From the NCBI RefSeq assembly GCF_014189855.1, contig NZ_BJFN01000004.1, forward strand, positions 538,014-602,013: 64,000 nt of DNA, in the 5' to 3' direction. Made by a program: the position numbers and the translations under genes. The DNA is from Buttiauxella sp. A111. GTDB taxonomy: Bacteria > Pseudomonadota > Gammaproteobacteria > Enterobacterales > Enterobacteriaceae. Below the pieces are notes generated by a model, which was not told the origin of the DNA, made no database searches, and saw only the letters and a list, made by a program, of their open reading frames with translations. Positions within the stretch are counted from its first letter, which is position 1, and each line of letters begins with the position of its first letter. Below are positions 1 to 9,711 of this stretch, piece by piece.

Positions 1-283
1 ACAGATTATCACGAGTGATACCGGCATTATTGACCAGAATGTCAACTTCGCCAAATTCTGCGCGAATATTTCCTAAAACAGCGTCGATAGAAGCTGGATC
101 GGTTACATTCAGCATGTAGCCTTTGCCGTTTTCGCCCAGATAATCACTGATCGCCTGCGCACCGCTTTCGCTGGTTGCAGTGCCGATAACTTTCGCACCA
201 CGGGCCACTAAGGTCTCCGCGATCGCGCGGCCAATACCGCGGCTTGCACCGGTTACCAGCGCAATTTTTCCTTCAAAACTCAT
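1..283 (-). CDS. fabG: 3-oxoacyl-ACP reductase FabG (N-terminal part only)
   Basis: NADPH-dependent reductase of the type II fatty-acid synthase in the cytosol; it reduces 3-oxoacyl-ACP to 3-hydroxyacyl-ACP. Only the first 94 residues are in the window because the gene runs off the left edge. The short-chain dehydrogenase cofactor motif TGASRGIG is at residues 11-18 and the structural NNAG motif at 85-88. The ATG is preceded by a GAGGGAAA ribosome-binding stretch and lies 14 nt after the fabD stop, as expected for the plsX-fabH-fabD-fabG-acpP operon. The catalytic Ser-Tyr-Lys part is outside the window. Confidence 0.97.
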   Translation of the reverse strand, partial: MSFEGKIALVTGASRGIGRAIAETLVARGAKVIGTATSESGAQAISDYLGENGKGYMLNVTDPASIDAVLGNIRAEFGEVDILVNNAGITRDNL

Positions 284-297
284 GGGTTTCCCTCGTC

Positions 298-1227
298 TTA
301 TTGCTCTAACGCCGCTGACAGCGCTACCGGCTCGTTAATGGCCGATGCAGTCAGTGTGTCAACAATACGTTTTGTCAGGCCAGTCAATACCTTACCAGGC
401 CCTACTTCCAGCAACTGGGTCACACCCTGTGCTGCCATAAATTCTACTGATTTAGTCCACTGTACCGGGCTGTAAAGCTGGCGTACCAAAGCGCTACGGA
501 TAGCTTCTGGTGACGTTTCACACTTCACATCGACATTATTCACAACCGGAACAGAAGGTGCGTTGAAAGTAATATTTTCCAGCGCAACAGCCAGTTTGTC
601 TGCTGCTGGTTTCATCAGAGCACAGTGAGATGGCACGCTAACAGGTAGCGGCAGAGCACGTTTAGCGCCGGCGGCTTTACAAGCAGCACCTGCACGCTCT
701 ACGGCATCTTTGTTACCCGCAATAACGACCTGGCCTGGCGAGTTAAAGTTCACCGGAGAAACCACTTCGCCCTGAGCCGCTTCATCACAGGCTTTAGCAA
801 TTGATGCATCATCAAGACCGATGATGGCATACATTGCGCCAGTGCCAGCAGGAACCGCTTCCTGCATCAATTTGCCACGTAATTCGACTAGACGCACAGC
901 GTCTGCGAAATCCATCACGCCAGCACAAACCAGAGCAGAATACTCACCGAGGCTATGTCCGGCCATCATTGCAGGAGTTTTGCCACCCTGCTGCTGCCAT
1001 ACACGCCACAATGCGACAGAAGCTGTCAGCAACGCAGGCTGTGTCTGCCAGGTTTTGTTCAATTCTTCGGCCGGACCTTGTTGGGTCAGAGTCCACAAAT
1101 CATAGCCCAGCGCATCAGAAGCTTCGCGGAAGGTTGCTTCCACAATAGGGTTCGCTGCTGCGATTTCAGCCAGCATACCAACTGCTTGCGAACCTTGCCC
1201 AGGGAAAACAAAAGCAAATTGAGTCAT
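298..1227 (-). CDS. fabD: Malonyl-CoA:ACP transacylase FabD
   Basis: Transfers malonyl from CoA to ACP, supplying extender units for fatty-acid synthesis (and plausibly for the aryl-polyene pathway further right). The protein is 309 aa, the usual length. The nucleophile elbow GHSLGE puts the catalytic serine at residue 92, and the partner histidine is at residue 201 in VPSHC; both match the E. coli enzyme. The start chosen is the ATG of MTQFAF; an upstream in-frame extension of seven codons is not supported by homology. It lies 17 nt after the fabH stop in the same minus-strand operon. Confidence 0.97.
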   Translation of the reverse strand: MTQFAFVFPGQGSQAVGMLAEIAAANPIVEATFREASDALGYDLWTLTQQGPAEELNKTWQTQPALLTASVALWRVWQQQGGKTPAMMAGHSLGEYSALVCAGVMDFADAVRLVELRGKLMQEAVPAGTGAMYAIIGLDDASIAKACDEAAQGEVVSPVNFNSPGQVVIAGNKDAVERAGAACKAAGAKRALPLPVSVPSHCALMKPAADKLAVALENITFNAPSVPVVNNVDVKCETSPEAIRSALVRQLYSPVQWTKSVEFMAAQGVTQLLEVGPGKVLTGLTKRIVDTLTASAINEPVALSAALEQ

Positions 1228-1244
1228 GGTTAAATCCCTAATAA

Positions 1245-2198
1245 TCAAAAACGAACCAGTGCTGAACCCCAGGTAAAGCCGCCGCCGAAGGCTTCGAGCA
1301 ATACCAATTGGCCACGTTGAATTCGACCATCCCGAACCGCTTCGTCAAACGCCGCCGGTACAGAGGCCGCAGAGGTGTTACCGTGCCTGTCAAGGGTCAC
1401 AACGACATTATCCAATGACATGCCAAGCTTCTTGGCTGTCGCACTGATAATGCGCAAGTTAGCCTGATGCGGTACCAACCAATCAAGATCCGAACGATCC
1501 AGATTGTTCGCCTCAAGGGTTTCATCAACAATGTGTGCAAGTTCCGTCACAGCCACTTTGAACACTTCGTTACCCGCCATGGTCAGGTAAGAAGGATTCT
1601 CAGGATTAAAACGGTCTTTGTTTGGCAGTGCCAGCAATGAGCCGTAGCTACCATCAGCATGAAGATGCGTTGAAATAATGCCTGGCTCTTCGCTTTTACC
1701 GAGAAGCACCGCACCTGCACCATCACCAAAAATAATTATTGTGCCGCGATCCGTCGGATCGCAAGTACGGGCCAGCACATCCGCACCAATAACCAGTGCG
1801 TAATCCACAGCACCGTTTTTCACATATTGATCAGCAATACTTAATGCGTAGGTAAAACCTGCGCAAGCCGCAGCGACATCAAATGCCGGGCAGCCTTTAA
1901 TTCCCAACATGCTCTGAATCTGACAAGCAGCACTTGGGAAAGCATGAGTCGAAGACGTTGTGGCGACGATAATAAGCCCTATAGCAGATTTATCGACACC
2001 CGCCATTTCCAGGGCGCGCGTTGCCGCAGCAAAGCCCATCGTTGCAACGGTTTCATCCGGTGCAGCAACTCGACGCTCACGAATACCTGTACGGGTGACA
2101 ATCCACTCGTCAGAAGTATCCACCATTTTTTCCAGGTCGGCGTTGGTTCGCACCTGCTCAGGCAGAAAACTGCCCGTACCCATAATCTTCGTGTACAT
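1245..2198 (-). CDS. fabH: 3-oxoacyl-ACP synthase III FabH
   Basis: Starts fatty-acid chains by condensing acetyl-CoA with malonyl-ACP. The 317-aa length matches E. coli. The Cys-His-Asn catalytic triad is visible at C112 (AAACAGF), H244 (VPHQAN) and N274 (HGNTSA), exactly the family positions. It is an operon member between plsX (9 nt upstream) and fabD. The cytosolic product is not to be confused with the three ketosynthase-type genes of the aryl-polyene cluster, which have the Cys-His-His arrangement or lack the cysteine. Confidence 0.97.
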   Translation of the reverse strand: MYTKIMGTGSFLPEQVRTNADLEKMVDTSDEWIVTRTGIRERRVAAPDETVATMGFAAATRALEMAGVDKSAIGLIIVATTSSTHAFPSAACQIQSMLGIKGCPAFDVAAACAGFTYALSIADQYVKNGAVDYALVIGADVLARTCDPTDRGTIIIFGDGAGAVLLGKSEEPGIISTHLHADGSYGSLLALPNKDRFNPENPSYLTMAGNEVFKVAVTELAHIVDETLEANNLDRSDLDWLVPHQANLRIISATAKKLGMSLDNVVVTLDRHGNTSAASVPAAFDEAVRDGRIQRGQLVLLEAFGGGFTWGSALVRF

Positions 2199-2207
2199 GT
2201 ACGTCAG

Positions 2208-3242
2208 TCACTCTTTCTTAGCTAACACAGATTCCAGGCGGGCAGCAATCCTCGTAGGGACTTGCCGCGCCACCGCCTGCACTGCCTGTTCAATAGCGAC
2301 AACAAACGCTCGCTGATTGGCCGCTCCGTGACTCTTAATCACTGTGCCGCGCAATCCTAACAGACAGGCGCCATTATACTGGTCGGGGTTGAGGTGACTG
2401 AATCGCCTGGTCAGGCTTTTTTGTAACCAATGTTTCAATATAATTAGCCACCACGACCTTTTTTTCCCTTCGCCTTGTGATTTCAAAAGCGAAAGGAACA
2501 TTCTTGCAACCCCTTCCATCGTCTTGAGAGTGACATTACCGACAAAGCCATCACACACCAGCACGTCGGTCTTTCCCGTCAACAACTCATTTGCTTCAAG
2601 ATAACCAATATAGTTGATAGAAGGCATTGTTTTTAATAAAGCTGAGGCATCGCGAATACTATCAAGACCTTTCGTCTCTTCTTCGCCAATGTTCAGCAAG
2701 GCAACTCGTGGGGAGTTGATGCCGAGAACTTCTTCAGCCATCACAGAACCCATTATCGCGAATTGCACTAACATATTGCTGTCGCAATCCACGTTGGCGC
2801 CAAGATCCAGCACCACAGTTTTGCCTTTTTGCTGATGAGGTAAAACCGTCATCAACGCGGGGCGCTCAATACCTTCTATAGGCTTGAGCAATAATTTAGC
2901 CAGCCCCATCAGCGCACCCGTATTTCCTGCACTGACACATGCTTGTGCTCGCCCTTCTTTCACTAATTCAAGCGCCACTCGCATTGAGGATCCGCGACTA
3001 TTTCGGATCGCTTGCGAAGGTCTTGCATCACTGGCAATAACCGATTCCGCAGGAACTATCTGCGCACGTGAACGTTTTTCAAAATCAGCTTTGGCAAGTA
3101 ATGGCGTGATGGCGTCGGGATCGCCGACTAATAGAAGGTTTAGCTGAGAGTTAGAGTCCAGTGCCTGCAAAGCTGCAGGCACTGTCACGGAAGGACCGAA
3201 GTCCCCACCCATGGCATCTAACGCAAGGGTTAGACGTGTCAA
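2208..3242 (-). CDS. plsX: Phosphate acyltransferase PlsX
   Basis: Makes acyl-phosphate from acyl-ACP for phosphatidic acid synthesis, linking fatty-acid and phospholipid pathways; a peripheral membrane enzyme. The glycine-rich N-terminus [12 protein letters not shown] and the [10 protein letters not shown] segment are characteristic. The reading frame opens with TTG, 11 nt after rpmF; the next in-frame ATG would cut into the conserved MGGD motif, so TTG is the supported start. The protein is 344 aa and ends shortly after RIAARLESV, about 12 residues shorter than E. coli PlsX, with a different terminal peptide. The catalytic core is complete. Confidence 0.95.
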   Translation of the reverse strand: MTRLTLALDAMGGDFGPSVTVPAALQALDSNSQLNLLLVGDPDAITPLLAKADFEKRSRAQIVPAESVIASDARPSQAIRNSRGSSMRVALELVKEGRAQACVSAGNTGALMGLAKLLLKPIEGIERPALMTVLPHQQKGKTVVLDLGANVDCDSNMLVQFAIMGSVMAEEVLGINSPRVALLNIGEEETKGLDSIRDASALLKTMPSINYIGYLEANELLTGKTDVLVCDGFVGNVTLKTMEGVARMFLSLLKSQGEGKKRSWWLIILKHWLQKSLTRRFSHLNPDQYNGACLLGLRGTVIKSHGAANQRAFVVAIEQAVQAVARQVPTRIAARLESVLAKKE

Positions 3243-3253
3243 GGAATCGCCAA

Positions 3254-3424
3254 TTACTTAACGATAACCTTGCGGCCGCGGTAGAAACCGTCGGCTGTGA
3301 TGTGGTGACGCAGATGAGTTTCGCCAGAAACTTTGTCCACGGACAGGGTAGCTGTGGTCAGCGCGTCATGGGAACGACGCATGCCACGTTTGGAACGGGT
3401 TGGTTTATTCTGTTGTACGGCCAT
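3254..3424 (-). CDS. rpmF: 50S ribosomal protein L32
   Basis: Small basic 56-aa protein of the large ribosomal subunit. The N-terminus [20 protein letters not shown] is almost invariant in enterobacteria. It lies between yceD (16 nt upstream) and plsX (11 nt downstream), the conserved arrangement that couples ribosome and membrane-lipid gene expression. It is one residue shorter than the usual 57, from a single-codon difference in the middle. Confidence 0.96.
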   Translation of the reverse strand: MAVQQNKPTRSKRGMRRSHDALTTATLSVDKVSGETHLRHHITADGFYRGRKVIVK

Positions 3425-3440
3425 GGACCTTACTCCTCAA

Positions 3441-3962
3441 TTACTTACGCTTTAAACTGGCTAATACGGCAAATGGGTTTGGTTTCTCCGCCTCGGAAGG
3501 CAGTTTGCCAAATACCATGTCCGCCTCGGACACTTCACAGTGTTCAGAATCATGCACCGGAACAACTGGCAAGGAGAGGATAATTTCATCTTCAACCAAC
3601 GCCAGAAGATCGATTTCACCAAATTCGTTGACCTGAACTGGTTCATATCCTTCCGGGAGTGCTTCAGCCTGCTCGTCTTTGACGATCGGGCTAAAACAAT
3701 ACTGTGTGTAGACCTGATGGGCAAATGGCTTTCCGCAACGCTGACATGCAAGTGTTACCGAAACCTTCGCATCACCGGTAAGAACCGCGAGGCGTTGGTT
3801 GTCGATGGCAAATGACATATCGCATTCCACATCACTGTCTACACTGACTACGAATTCGGCGACGCGCTCAACCTGACCAGGTGTGTATACACCGTGGTAA
3901 TCAAGGCGTTTTTGAGCCGTACGAACCGGATCGAGAGTCAGGGGTAATTTTACTTTTTGCAT
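3441..3962 (-). CDS. yceD: YceD, 23S rRNA accumulation protein (DUF177)
   Basis: 173-aa DUF177 protein of the conserved yceD-rpmF pair; the family is linked to 23S rRNA accumulation, but the biochemical role is not settled. The CQRCGKPF cysteine pair in the middle and an acidic C-terminal half are visible. It is the first gene of the minus-strand operon and is divergent from yceF, so promoters for the rpmF-fab operon should lie in the 141-bp gap to its right. Confidence 0.93.
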   Translation of the reverse strand: MQKVKLPLTLDPVRTAQKRLDYHGVYTPGQVERVAEFVVSVDSDVECDMSFAIDNQRLAVLTGDAKVSVTLACQRCGKPFAHQVYTQYCFSPIVKDEQAEALPEGYEPVQVNEFGEIDLLALVEDEIILSLPVVPVHDSEHCEVSEADMVFGKLPSEAEKPNPFAVLASLKRK

Positions 3963-4103
3963 AGGGCGCGCATATTAACTTTGTAACGTCATAGAGTCAA
4001 AGAAAAAGGCCTGGAAACAGCGCCTTTGCCATTTATTCGCACACATTGCGGTTGCACAGTTTAAAATGCCTTTACCCGAATCGCTATCATTAATGAAAAA
4101 AAT

Positions 4104-4688
4104 ATGACGCAAATTGTTCTGGCCTCAACTTCAGCCTACCGTCGAGCGCTTCTTGAAAAGCTCGGCATCCCCTTCACCACCGCGGCTCCGCAGGTTGATG
4201 AAACGCCAACGTCTGGGGAAAATGCCCGCCACTTAGTGATGCGCCTTGCACAAGCCAAAGCGCAAGCATTGAGCACTGAATATCCGAATCATTTAATTAT
4301 TGGTTCAGATCAGGTCTGCGTATTAGAGGGGAAAATCGTCGGAAAGCCACATACCGAAGAAAAAGCGGTGGAACAATTGCTGATTGCTCGCAACACTATT
4401 GTTACTTTTTATACAGGGTTGGCACTTTATAATTCAGCTTCCGGGAATTTGCAGGTGATTTGCGAGCCTTTTGATGTCCATTTTCGCCATCTGAGTGAGC
4501 AAGAAATCCGCAATTATGTGCGTAAAGAGCAACCTTTACAGTGCGCAGGAAGTTTTAAAAGTGAAGGATTGGGGATCGCATTATTCGACAGGCTTTCCGG
4601 GAAGGACCCGAATACCCTGGTGGGACTGCCGTTAATTAGCTTATGCGAGATGCTCAACAACGAGGGATGTAATCCGCTGCTCATGTAA
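4104..4688 (+). CDS. yceF: YceF, Maf-family nucleotide pyrophosphatase
   Basis: Maf/HAM1-type hydrolase of 194 aa, the same length as E. coli YceF, which prefers 7-methyl-GTP; a house-cleaning role removing modified nucleotides is the family view. Visible motifs are [12 protein letters not shown] near the N-terminus (substrate loop), GSDQV (metal site aspartate) around residue 70 and GSFKSEG around 150. It is a monocistronic gene divergent from yceD and convergent with rluC; a long hairpin lies between the two stop codons. Confidence 0.95.
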   Translation: MTQIVLASTSAYRRALLEKLGIPFTTAAPQVDETPTSGENARHLVMRLAQAKAQALSTEYPNHLIIGSDQVCVLEGKIVGKPHTEEKAVEQLLIARNTIVTFYTGLALYNSASGNLQVICEPFDVHFRHLSEQEIRNYVRKEQPLQCAGSFKSEGLGIALFDRLSGKDPNTLVGLPLISLCEMLNNEGCNPLLM

Positions 4689-4694
4689 CTTACG

Positions 4695-4729
4695 TAGGGT
4701 GGAGACACGCAAAGGCGTCATCCACCCTA
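4695..4729. terminator. Hairpin between convergent yceF and rluC
   Basis: A perfect 9-bp inverted repeat TAGGGTGGA / TCCACCCTA with a 17-nt loop that can itself pair (CGC/GCG) sits exactly between two convergent stop codons. There is no clear U-tract on either side, so it may stabilise 3' ends or act as a weak bidirectional terminator. Confidence 0.45.
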
Positions 4730-4734
4730 AACAG

Positions 4735-5688
4735 TTAGCGAGCGTTACGTAACACCGCCAGACAACGCTTCAATTGTTCATCCAGTGGGGCTTCGACACG
4801 CATAATTTCACCGGTATTTGGATGGGTGAAGCGTAAAGCCGCTGCATGCAAGAACAAACGATTCAGGCCAGTACCCGCAAGTTGCTTATCAAATTCGCGG
4901 TCGCCGTAGCGATCATCAAAAGCGATAGGATGCCCTGCATGTAGCGTATGGACACGAATCTGGTGAGTTCGACCCGTTATCGGGCTGCAACGCACTAATG
5001 TGGCAAATGCGTAACGCTCTTCCACTTTAAAACGCGTTTCAGACGGTTTACCTTCGCTGTTGACTCTCACGATACGCTCACCGCTTTGCAGAATATTTTT
5101 AAGCAAAGGTGCCTGTACGGCTTTGACATGCGACTGCCACTGGCCACGCACCAGCGCCAAATAATCTTTTTGCATTCCCTTTTCACGCAACTGCTCATGC
5201 AGAGAACGCAGCGCAGAACGCTTCTTCGCGACCAGTAAGATACCGGATGTATCACGGTCCAGACGATGTACCAGTTCGAGGAAACGCGCTTCAGGACGAA
5301 GGGCTCGTAAGCCTTCAATCACCCCAAAACTCAAGCCACTGCCACCGTGTACCGCAGTACCTGAAGGCTTATTCAGCACCAGGATATGGTCATCTTCATA
5401 GAGAATCGCATCGGTTAGCGCAGCCACTTTTTGCAGATGCGGGGAAACCGCCTCTTCTTCGCGTTCAGCAACACGAACCGGTGGAATACGAATTTCATCG
5501 CCATCCTGGATTTTGTATTCAGGCTTAATGCGTTTTTTGTTCACGCGCACTTCGCCTTTTCGCAAAATGCGATAAATCATACTTTTTGGCACACCCTTTA
5601 AGCGGGAGAGCAAGAAGTTGTCGATACGCTGCCCAGCCTCATCAGAGGAAATGGCAACGATTTGTACAGAAGGAGTCGGAGTTTTCAT
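4735..5688 (-). CDS. rluC: 23S rRNA pseudouridine(955/2504/2580) synthase RluC
   Basis: Converts three uridines of 23S rRNA to pseudouridine. The N-terminal S4 RNA-binding domain is at about residues 18-80. The RluA-family catalytic motif HRLDRDTSG has the catalytic aspartate at residue 144, and the C-terminal TGRTHQIRVH motif is intact. The start is the ATG of MKTPTPSVQI (317 aa, two short of E. coli); a further 14 upstream codons are open but not conserved. It is transcribed away from rne; the shared region holds both promoters. Confidence 0.95.
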   Translation of the reverse strand: MKTPTPSVQIVAISSDEAGQRIDNFLLSRLKGVPKSMIYRILRKGEVRVNKKRIKPEYKIQDGDEIRIPPVRVAEREEEAVSPHLQKVAALTDAILYEDDHILVLNKPSGTAVHGGSGLSFGVIEGLRALRPEARFLELVHRLDRDTSGILLVAKKRSALRSLHEQLREKGMQKDYLALVRGQWQSHVKAVQAPLLKNILQSGERIVRVNSEGKPSETRFKVEERYAFATLVRCSPITGRTHQIRVHTLHAGHPIAFDDRYGDREFDKQLAGTGLNRLFLHAAALRFTHPNTGEIMRVEAPLDEQLKRCLAVLRNAR

Positions 5689-6259
5689 GGTCGGCGATTC
5701 TAAATAGCGTGCGCGCATAGCGCCACTCATTTTTATGTGCTTAACTGAGAATCTGCCTGGTTTAGAACCGTCTAGCTCCCCTTTTTCTGCTTTCTGCTAC
5801 ACACAGCGAAAAAGTGAGTTAAAAAACTGTAAGAAACGAGGCATCAAAGGCAAAAGTCATCTTGCTATAATAAGGTTAGCAATGGAATAATGTTGCGGTT
5901 TTCCGTGTTGATACTTGTTAGAACAAGGAATTTTGCGGAATTACCAGTTTTGCCTGAACGTCCATCCACGCAGCAATGGCGTAAGACGTATTGTGCTTTC
6001 AGGCAGTTAGCGGGCTGCGGGTTGCAGCCTGACCGGTAAAATGGAATCAACTCTTAAGAAACATTCTAAGGTTATTCCCACGATAATTGCGCTGTATTTC
6101 CGTATGAAATACAGGCTACCGACACTTTGCGCCTCTCAGCAAGCGACAACCGTGAGGTTGGCGACTGTGCGATCAGTCACGAGGCCATCGGTTCACTCCC
6201 GGTCAGCGTCACCATGCCCGTAGCTTTGTCACTAATGTAAGAATAATGAGTAAGTTACG
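5689..6259. promoter_or_regulatory. rluC-rne divergent region and rne 5' leader
   Basis: This is 571 bp without a gene. A TATAAT hexamer at 5866-5871 with a poor -35 is the best candidate for the main rne promoter and would give a leader of about 380 nt, similar to the long autoregulatory leader known for E. coli rne. Two strong hairpins are visible in it: CTGTATTTC/GAAATACAG (6092-6114, 5-nt loop) and CAACC/GGTTG with a GTGA tetraloop (6147-6160). In E. coli, RNase E binds leader hairpins and triggers decay of its own mRNA; the same role here is inference. Confidence 0.7.
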
Positions 6260-9200
6260 ATGAAAAGAATGCTAATAAACGCGACTCAGCAAGAAGAGTT
6301 GCGTGTCGCCCTTGTAGATGGGCAGCGTCTGTACGACCTGGATATTGAAAGTCCGGGACACGAACAGAAAAAAGCCAACATCTATAAAGGCAAAATCACC
6401 CGTATTGAACCAAGTCTGGAAGCGGCATTTGTAGATTACGGCGCGGAACGTCATGGTTTCCTTCCTCTTAAAGAAATTGCCCGCGAATACTTCCCGTCTA
6501 ATTATTCATCACATGGTCGTCCGAACATCAAAGACGTTCTGCGTGAAGGTCAGGAAGTTATTGTCCAGATCGATAAAGAAGAACGTGGTAATAAAGGCGC
6601 AGCCTTGACCACCTTTATTAGTCTGGCGGGAAGTTATTTAGTACTGATGCCGAATAACCCACGTGCAGGTGGTATTTCCCGCCGCATCGAAGGTGACGAT
6701 CGTACTGAACTGAAAGAAGCCCTTTCTTCTCTGGAACTGCCTGATGGCATGGGTCTGATTGTACGTACCGCTGGCGTGGGTAAATCCGCTGAAGCACTGC
6801 AATGGGATTTAAGCTTCCGTCTGAAGCACTGGGAAGCCATTCAAAAAGCGGCAGAAAATCGCCCGGCACCATTCCTTATCCATCAGGAAAGCAACGTTAT
6901 CGTGCGCGCTTTCCGTGATTACCTGCGTCAGGACATCGGTGAGATTCTTATCGATAATCCGAAAGTACTCGAACTGGCTCGCCAGCATATCGGTGCTCTG
7001 GGTCGCCCTGATTTCAGCAGCAAAATTAAGCTCTACACCGGTGAAATCCCGCTGTTTAGCCATTACCAAATTGAGTCGCAGATTGAATCCGCTTTCCAGC
7101 GTGAAGTCCGTCTGCCATCCGGTGGTTCGATTGTTATCGACTCCACCGAAGCGTTGACCGCTATCGACATCAACTCCGCGCGCGCAACTCGCGGTGGCGA
7201 TATCGAAGAAACGGCGTTTAATACCAACCTCGAAGCTGCTGATGAAATCGCACGCCAACTGCGTCTGCGTGACCTCGGTGGTCTGATTGTTATCGACTTC
7301 ATCGACATGACCCCAGTGCGCCACCAGCGCGCTGTTGAAAACCGTCTGCGTGAAGCCGTGCGTCAGGACAGGGCTCGCATCCAGATAAGCCACATTTCGC
7401 GCTTTGGTCTGCTGGAAATGTCTCGTCAGCGTCTCTCCCCTTCCCTGGGTGAGTCCAGCCACCACGTTTGTCCGCGTTGTAGCGGTACAGGTACCGTGCG
7501 TGACAACGAATCTCTGTCATTGTCTATTCTGCGTTTGATTGAAGAAGAAGCACTGAAAGAGAACACGCAAGAAGTTCACGCGATTGTTCCGGTGCCAATT
7601 GCTTCTTACCTGCTGAACGAAAAACGCGATGCAGTCAGTGCGATTGAAACCCGTCAGGGCGGCGTGAAAGCCATCATCGTTCCTAACGATCAGATGGAAA
7701 CGCCACACTATTCGGTACTGCGCGTACGTAAAGGCGAAGAAAGCAAAACGCTGAGCTACATGCTGCCGAAGCGGTATGAAGAAGAGATGGCAGTGCCATC
7801 TGAAGAAGAGTACGCCGAGCGTAAACGTCCAGAGCAACCTGCGCTGGCAACTTTCGTGATGCCTGACGTACCACCGGCACCACCAGAGTCAGCACCTGCT
7901 GCAACGCCAGCTCCAGCGGCTAAACCTGCGGTCGCGAAAGCAGCAACCGCTGCACAACCTGGTCTGCTGAGCCGCTTCTTTGGCGCCCTGAAAAACCTGT
8001 TTGCTGGTGAAAGCACGCCAGAAAGCAAAGACGTTCAGGAAGCGAAACCTGCTGAGACTGAAAGCCAACGTCAAGGCCAGGACCGTCGCAATAACCGTCG
8101 TCAGAATAATCGCCGTGACCGTAACGACCGTTCTGATCGCAACAACCGCGATCGTGATAATCGTGGCGAGCGCGATAACCGCAGCGAAAATCGTGATAAC
8201 CGTGAGCCGCGCGAAAACCGCGATCGCGACGAGAACCGCCGTAATCGCCGTCAGGGCCAACAGCAAAATACTGAAGTGCGTGAAACACGTCAGAACGTTG
8301 CTGAGGAAATTGAAAAACCAAAAGCACGTGATGAGCAGCAACCACGCCGCGAACGCAACCGTCGTCGTAGCGATGATAAGCGCCAGGCACAGCAAGAAGT
8401 TAAAGTTCTGCAGCGCGATGAAACCGTAGCAGTAGAAGTTGAAGCTGAGCAGGAAGAACGCGTCCAGGTCATGCCGCGTCGTAAGCAACGTCAATTGAAC
8501 CAGAAAATTCGTTTTGAATCTGCGTCAGATTCAAACGTTGAAACTGTAGTCACTCCAGACGTCGCTGAAGTTAGCGCAGCACCTGCTGCACGTACCGATC
8601 TGGCAACTATCCCGCTGCCTGCTGTTATCGAGAAACCGGCCGTTGAGCAGGATGACAACAACGATTCCCGTAACGACTCCAACGGTATGCCTCGTCGCTC
8701 TCGCCGCTCCCCACGTCACTTGCGTGTGAGTGGTCAACGTCGCCGTCGTTATCGTGATGAGCGTTACCCAACTCAGTCACCAATGCCGATGACCGTTGCG
8801 TGTGCTTCTCCTGAGCTTGCTTCAGGCAAAGCCTGGATCAGTTATCCTGTTGCCCGCGCACAGGAAGAATCACAGTACAACAACGTTGAACAAGCACCTG
8901 CAGCGACTATTGAGCAACCGTCTGCGCACGTTAACGTTGAGCAGCCAGTAGTTCATGTTGTCGCCGCGCAAGCTGCGGTTGAGACTGTAAATGTCGAAAC
9001 AGCACACGTTGAAACAACGCACCCAGAAGTGATTGCAACCCCAGTAAACGAGCAGCCACATCTGATTGCCGCGATTGACGACGTTGTTGCTGAACAAGTC
9101 ATCGACGAAGTTAAACCTGTAGAAGATGACGTTGCCGTTGCGACTCATCAACAACAGGCTGCTGAACCAGAAGCCCCTGCTGTTGTGGATAATGTTGTTG

Positions 9201-9550
9201 TGGACACTGTGGCTGCGGAAACTGTTCCTGCCGCTCCGGTTGAAGTGGTTGCACAGGAAGCTGTTGTTGAAGAAACCAAGGTAGAAGAAACCCAGGTTGA
9301 GACGGCTGTTGTGGAAGAGCCTGTCATTGCAGCAGCGGTTCAGCCAGAAGTTGCGGCTGTTACTCACGTCACTAAACATGCAACAGCTCCAATGACAAAA
9401 GCTCCAGCGCCGGAATATACCCCGGAAGCACCACGTCAGAGCGATTGGGTTCGCCCAACGTATGAGTTCAGTGGCCGCGGTTCTGCCGGTGGTAACAGTG
9501 CAACTCACCAGGCAACAGCGCCTGCTACGCGCCCGCAAAGCGCTGAGTAA
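6260..9550 (+). CDS. rne: Ribonuclease E
   Basis: Essential endoribonuclease and scaffold of the RNA degradosome at the inner membrane. The N-terminal half holds the S1 domain (about 39-119), the RNase E/G catalytic core with its DNase I-like aspartates ([12 protein letters not shown] region), and the zinc-link VCPRCSG near residue 400. The C-terminal half is natively disordered: an Arg/Asn/Asp-rich RNA-binding stretch (about 600-720), then a Val/Glu/Ala/Thr-rich region with loose NVEQ/HVET-type repeats. At 1096 aa it is about 35 longer than the E. coli protein, the extra length being in the tail. The final 30-40 residues correspond to the PNPase-binding end. A terminator follows. Confidence 0.97.
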   Translation: MKRMLINATQQEELRVALVDGQRLYDLDIESPGHEQKKANIYKGKITRIEPSLEAAFVDYGAERHGFLPLKEIAREYFPSNYSSHGRPNIKDVLREGQEVIVQIDKEERGNKGAALTTFISLAGSYLVLMPNNPRAGGISRRIEGDDRTELKEALSSLELPDGMGLIVRTAGVGKSAEALQWDLSFRLKHWEAIQKAAENRPAPFLIHQESNVIVRAFRDYLRQDIGEILIDNPKVLELARQHIGALGRPDFSSKIKLYTGEIPLFSHYQIESQIESAFQREVRLPSGGSIVIDSTEALTAIDINSARATRGGDIEETAFNTNLEAADEIARQLRLRDLGGLIVIDFIDMTPVRHQRAVENRLREAVRQDRARIQISHISRFGLLEMSRQRLSPSLGESSHHVCPRCSGTGTVRDNESLSLSILRLIEEEALKENTQEVHAIVPVPIASYLLNEKRDAVSAIETRQGGVKAIIVPNDQMETPHYSVLRVRKGEESKTLSYMLPKRYEEEMAVPSEEEYAERKRPEQPALATFVMPDVPPAPPESAPAATPAPAAKPAVAKAATAAQPGLLSRFFGALKNLFAGESTPESKDVQEAKPAETESQRQGQDRRNNRRQNNRRDRNDRSDRNNRDRDNRGERDNRSENRDNREPRENRDRDENRRNRRQGQQQNTEVRETRQNVAEEIEKPKARDEQQPRRERNRRRSDDKRQAQQEVKVLQRDETVAVEVEAEQEERVQVMPRRKQRQLNQKIRFESASDSNVETVVTPDVAEVSAAPAARTDLATIPLPAVIEKPAVEQDDNNDSRNDSNGMPRRSRRSPRHLRVSGQRRRRYRDERYPTQSPMPMTVACASPELASGKAWISYPVARAQEESQYNNVEQAPAATIEQPSAHVNVEQPVVHVVAAQAAVETVNVETAHVETTHPEVIATPVNEQPHLIAAIDDVVAEQVIDEVKPVEDDVAVATHQQQAAEPEAPAVVDNVVVDTVAAETVPAAPVEVVAQEAVVEETKVEETQVETAVVEEPVIAAAVQPEVAAVTHVTKHATAPMTKAPAPEYTPEAPRQSDWVRPTYEFSGRGSAGGNSATHQATAPATRPQSAE

Positions 9551-9568
9551 TCGCTAAGCGTTACGTAA

Positions 9569-9599
9569 AAGCCGATCCGGAAACGGGTCGGCTTTTTTA
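9569..9599 (+). terminator. rne Rho-independent terminator
   Basis: Stem GCCGATCC / GGGTCGGC (one wobble pair) with a 6-nt loop, followed by a run of six T. Confidence 0.85.
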
Positions 9600-9630
9600 T
9601 TGCCTGCAATTCAGAGCCTGAACTCAGGAT

Positions 9631-9664
9631 AAAAAAAAGCCCACTTCGGGGTGCAGAAGTGGGC
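9631..9664 (-). terminator. flgKL Rho-independent terminator
   Basis: On the minus strand, stem GCCCACTTC / GAAGTGGGC with an 8-nt loop is followed by eight T. It lies about 50 nt after the flgL stop and ends the flgKL transcript facing the rne terminator. Confidence 0.9.
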
Positions 9665-9711
9665 ACATAAAGCGTACCCAGTTTCATGGCACGCCCAAAA
9701 AAGGTTAACTA

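Noticed and set aside
3161..3583. 140-codon plus-strand ORF over plsX-rpmF-yceD
   Set aside because: Antisense to three conserved genes.
5865..6223. Short ORFs in the rne leader
   Set aside because: They coincide with the conserved structured leader and show no coding signs.
6809..7465. 218-codon minus-strand ORF opposite the catalytic part of rne
   Set aside because: It lies fully inside a conserved gene on the other strand and resembles no family.
7889..8494. Long minus-strand ORF opposite rne (Ile/Val/Thr/Ala-rich)
   Set aside because: It is an antisense shadow of the Arg/Asn/Asp-rich codons of the RNase E tail; the hydrophobic look is a codon artefact.
8870..9538. 222-codon minus-strand ORF opposite the end of rne
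   Set aside because: Antisense of the Val/Glu-rich repeats; no start signal and biased composition.
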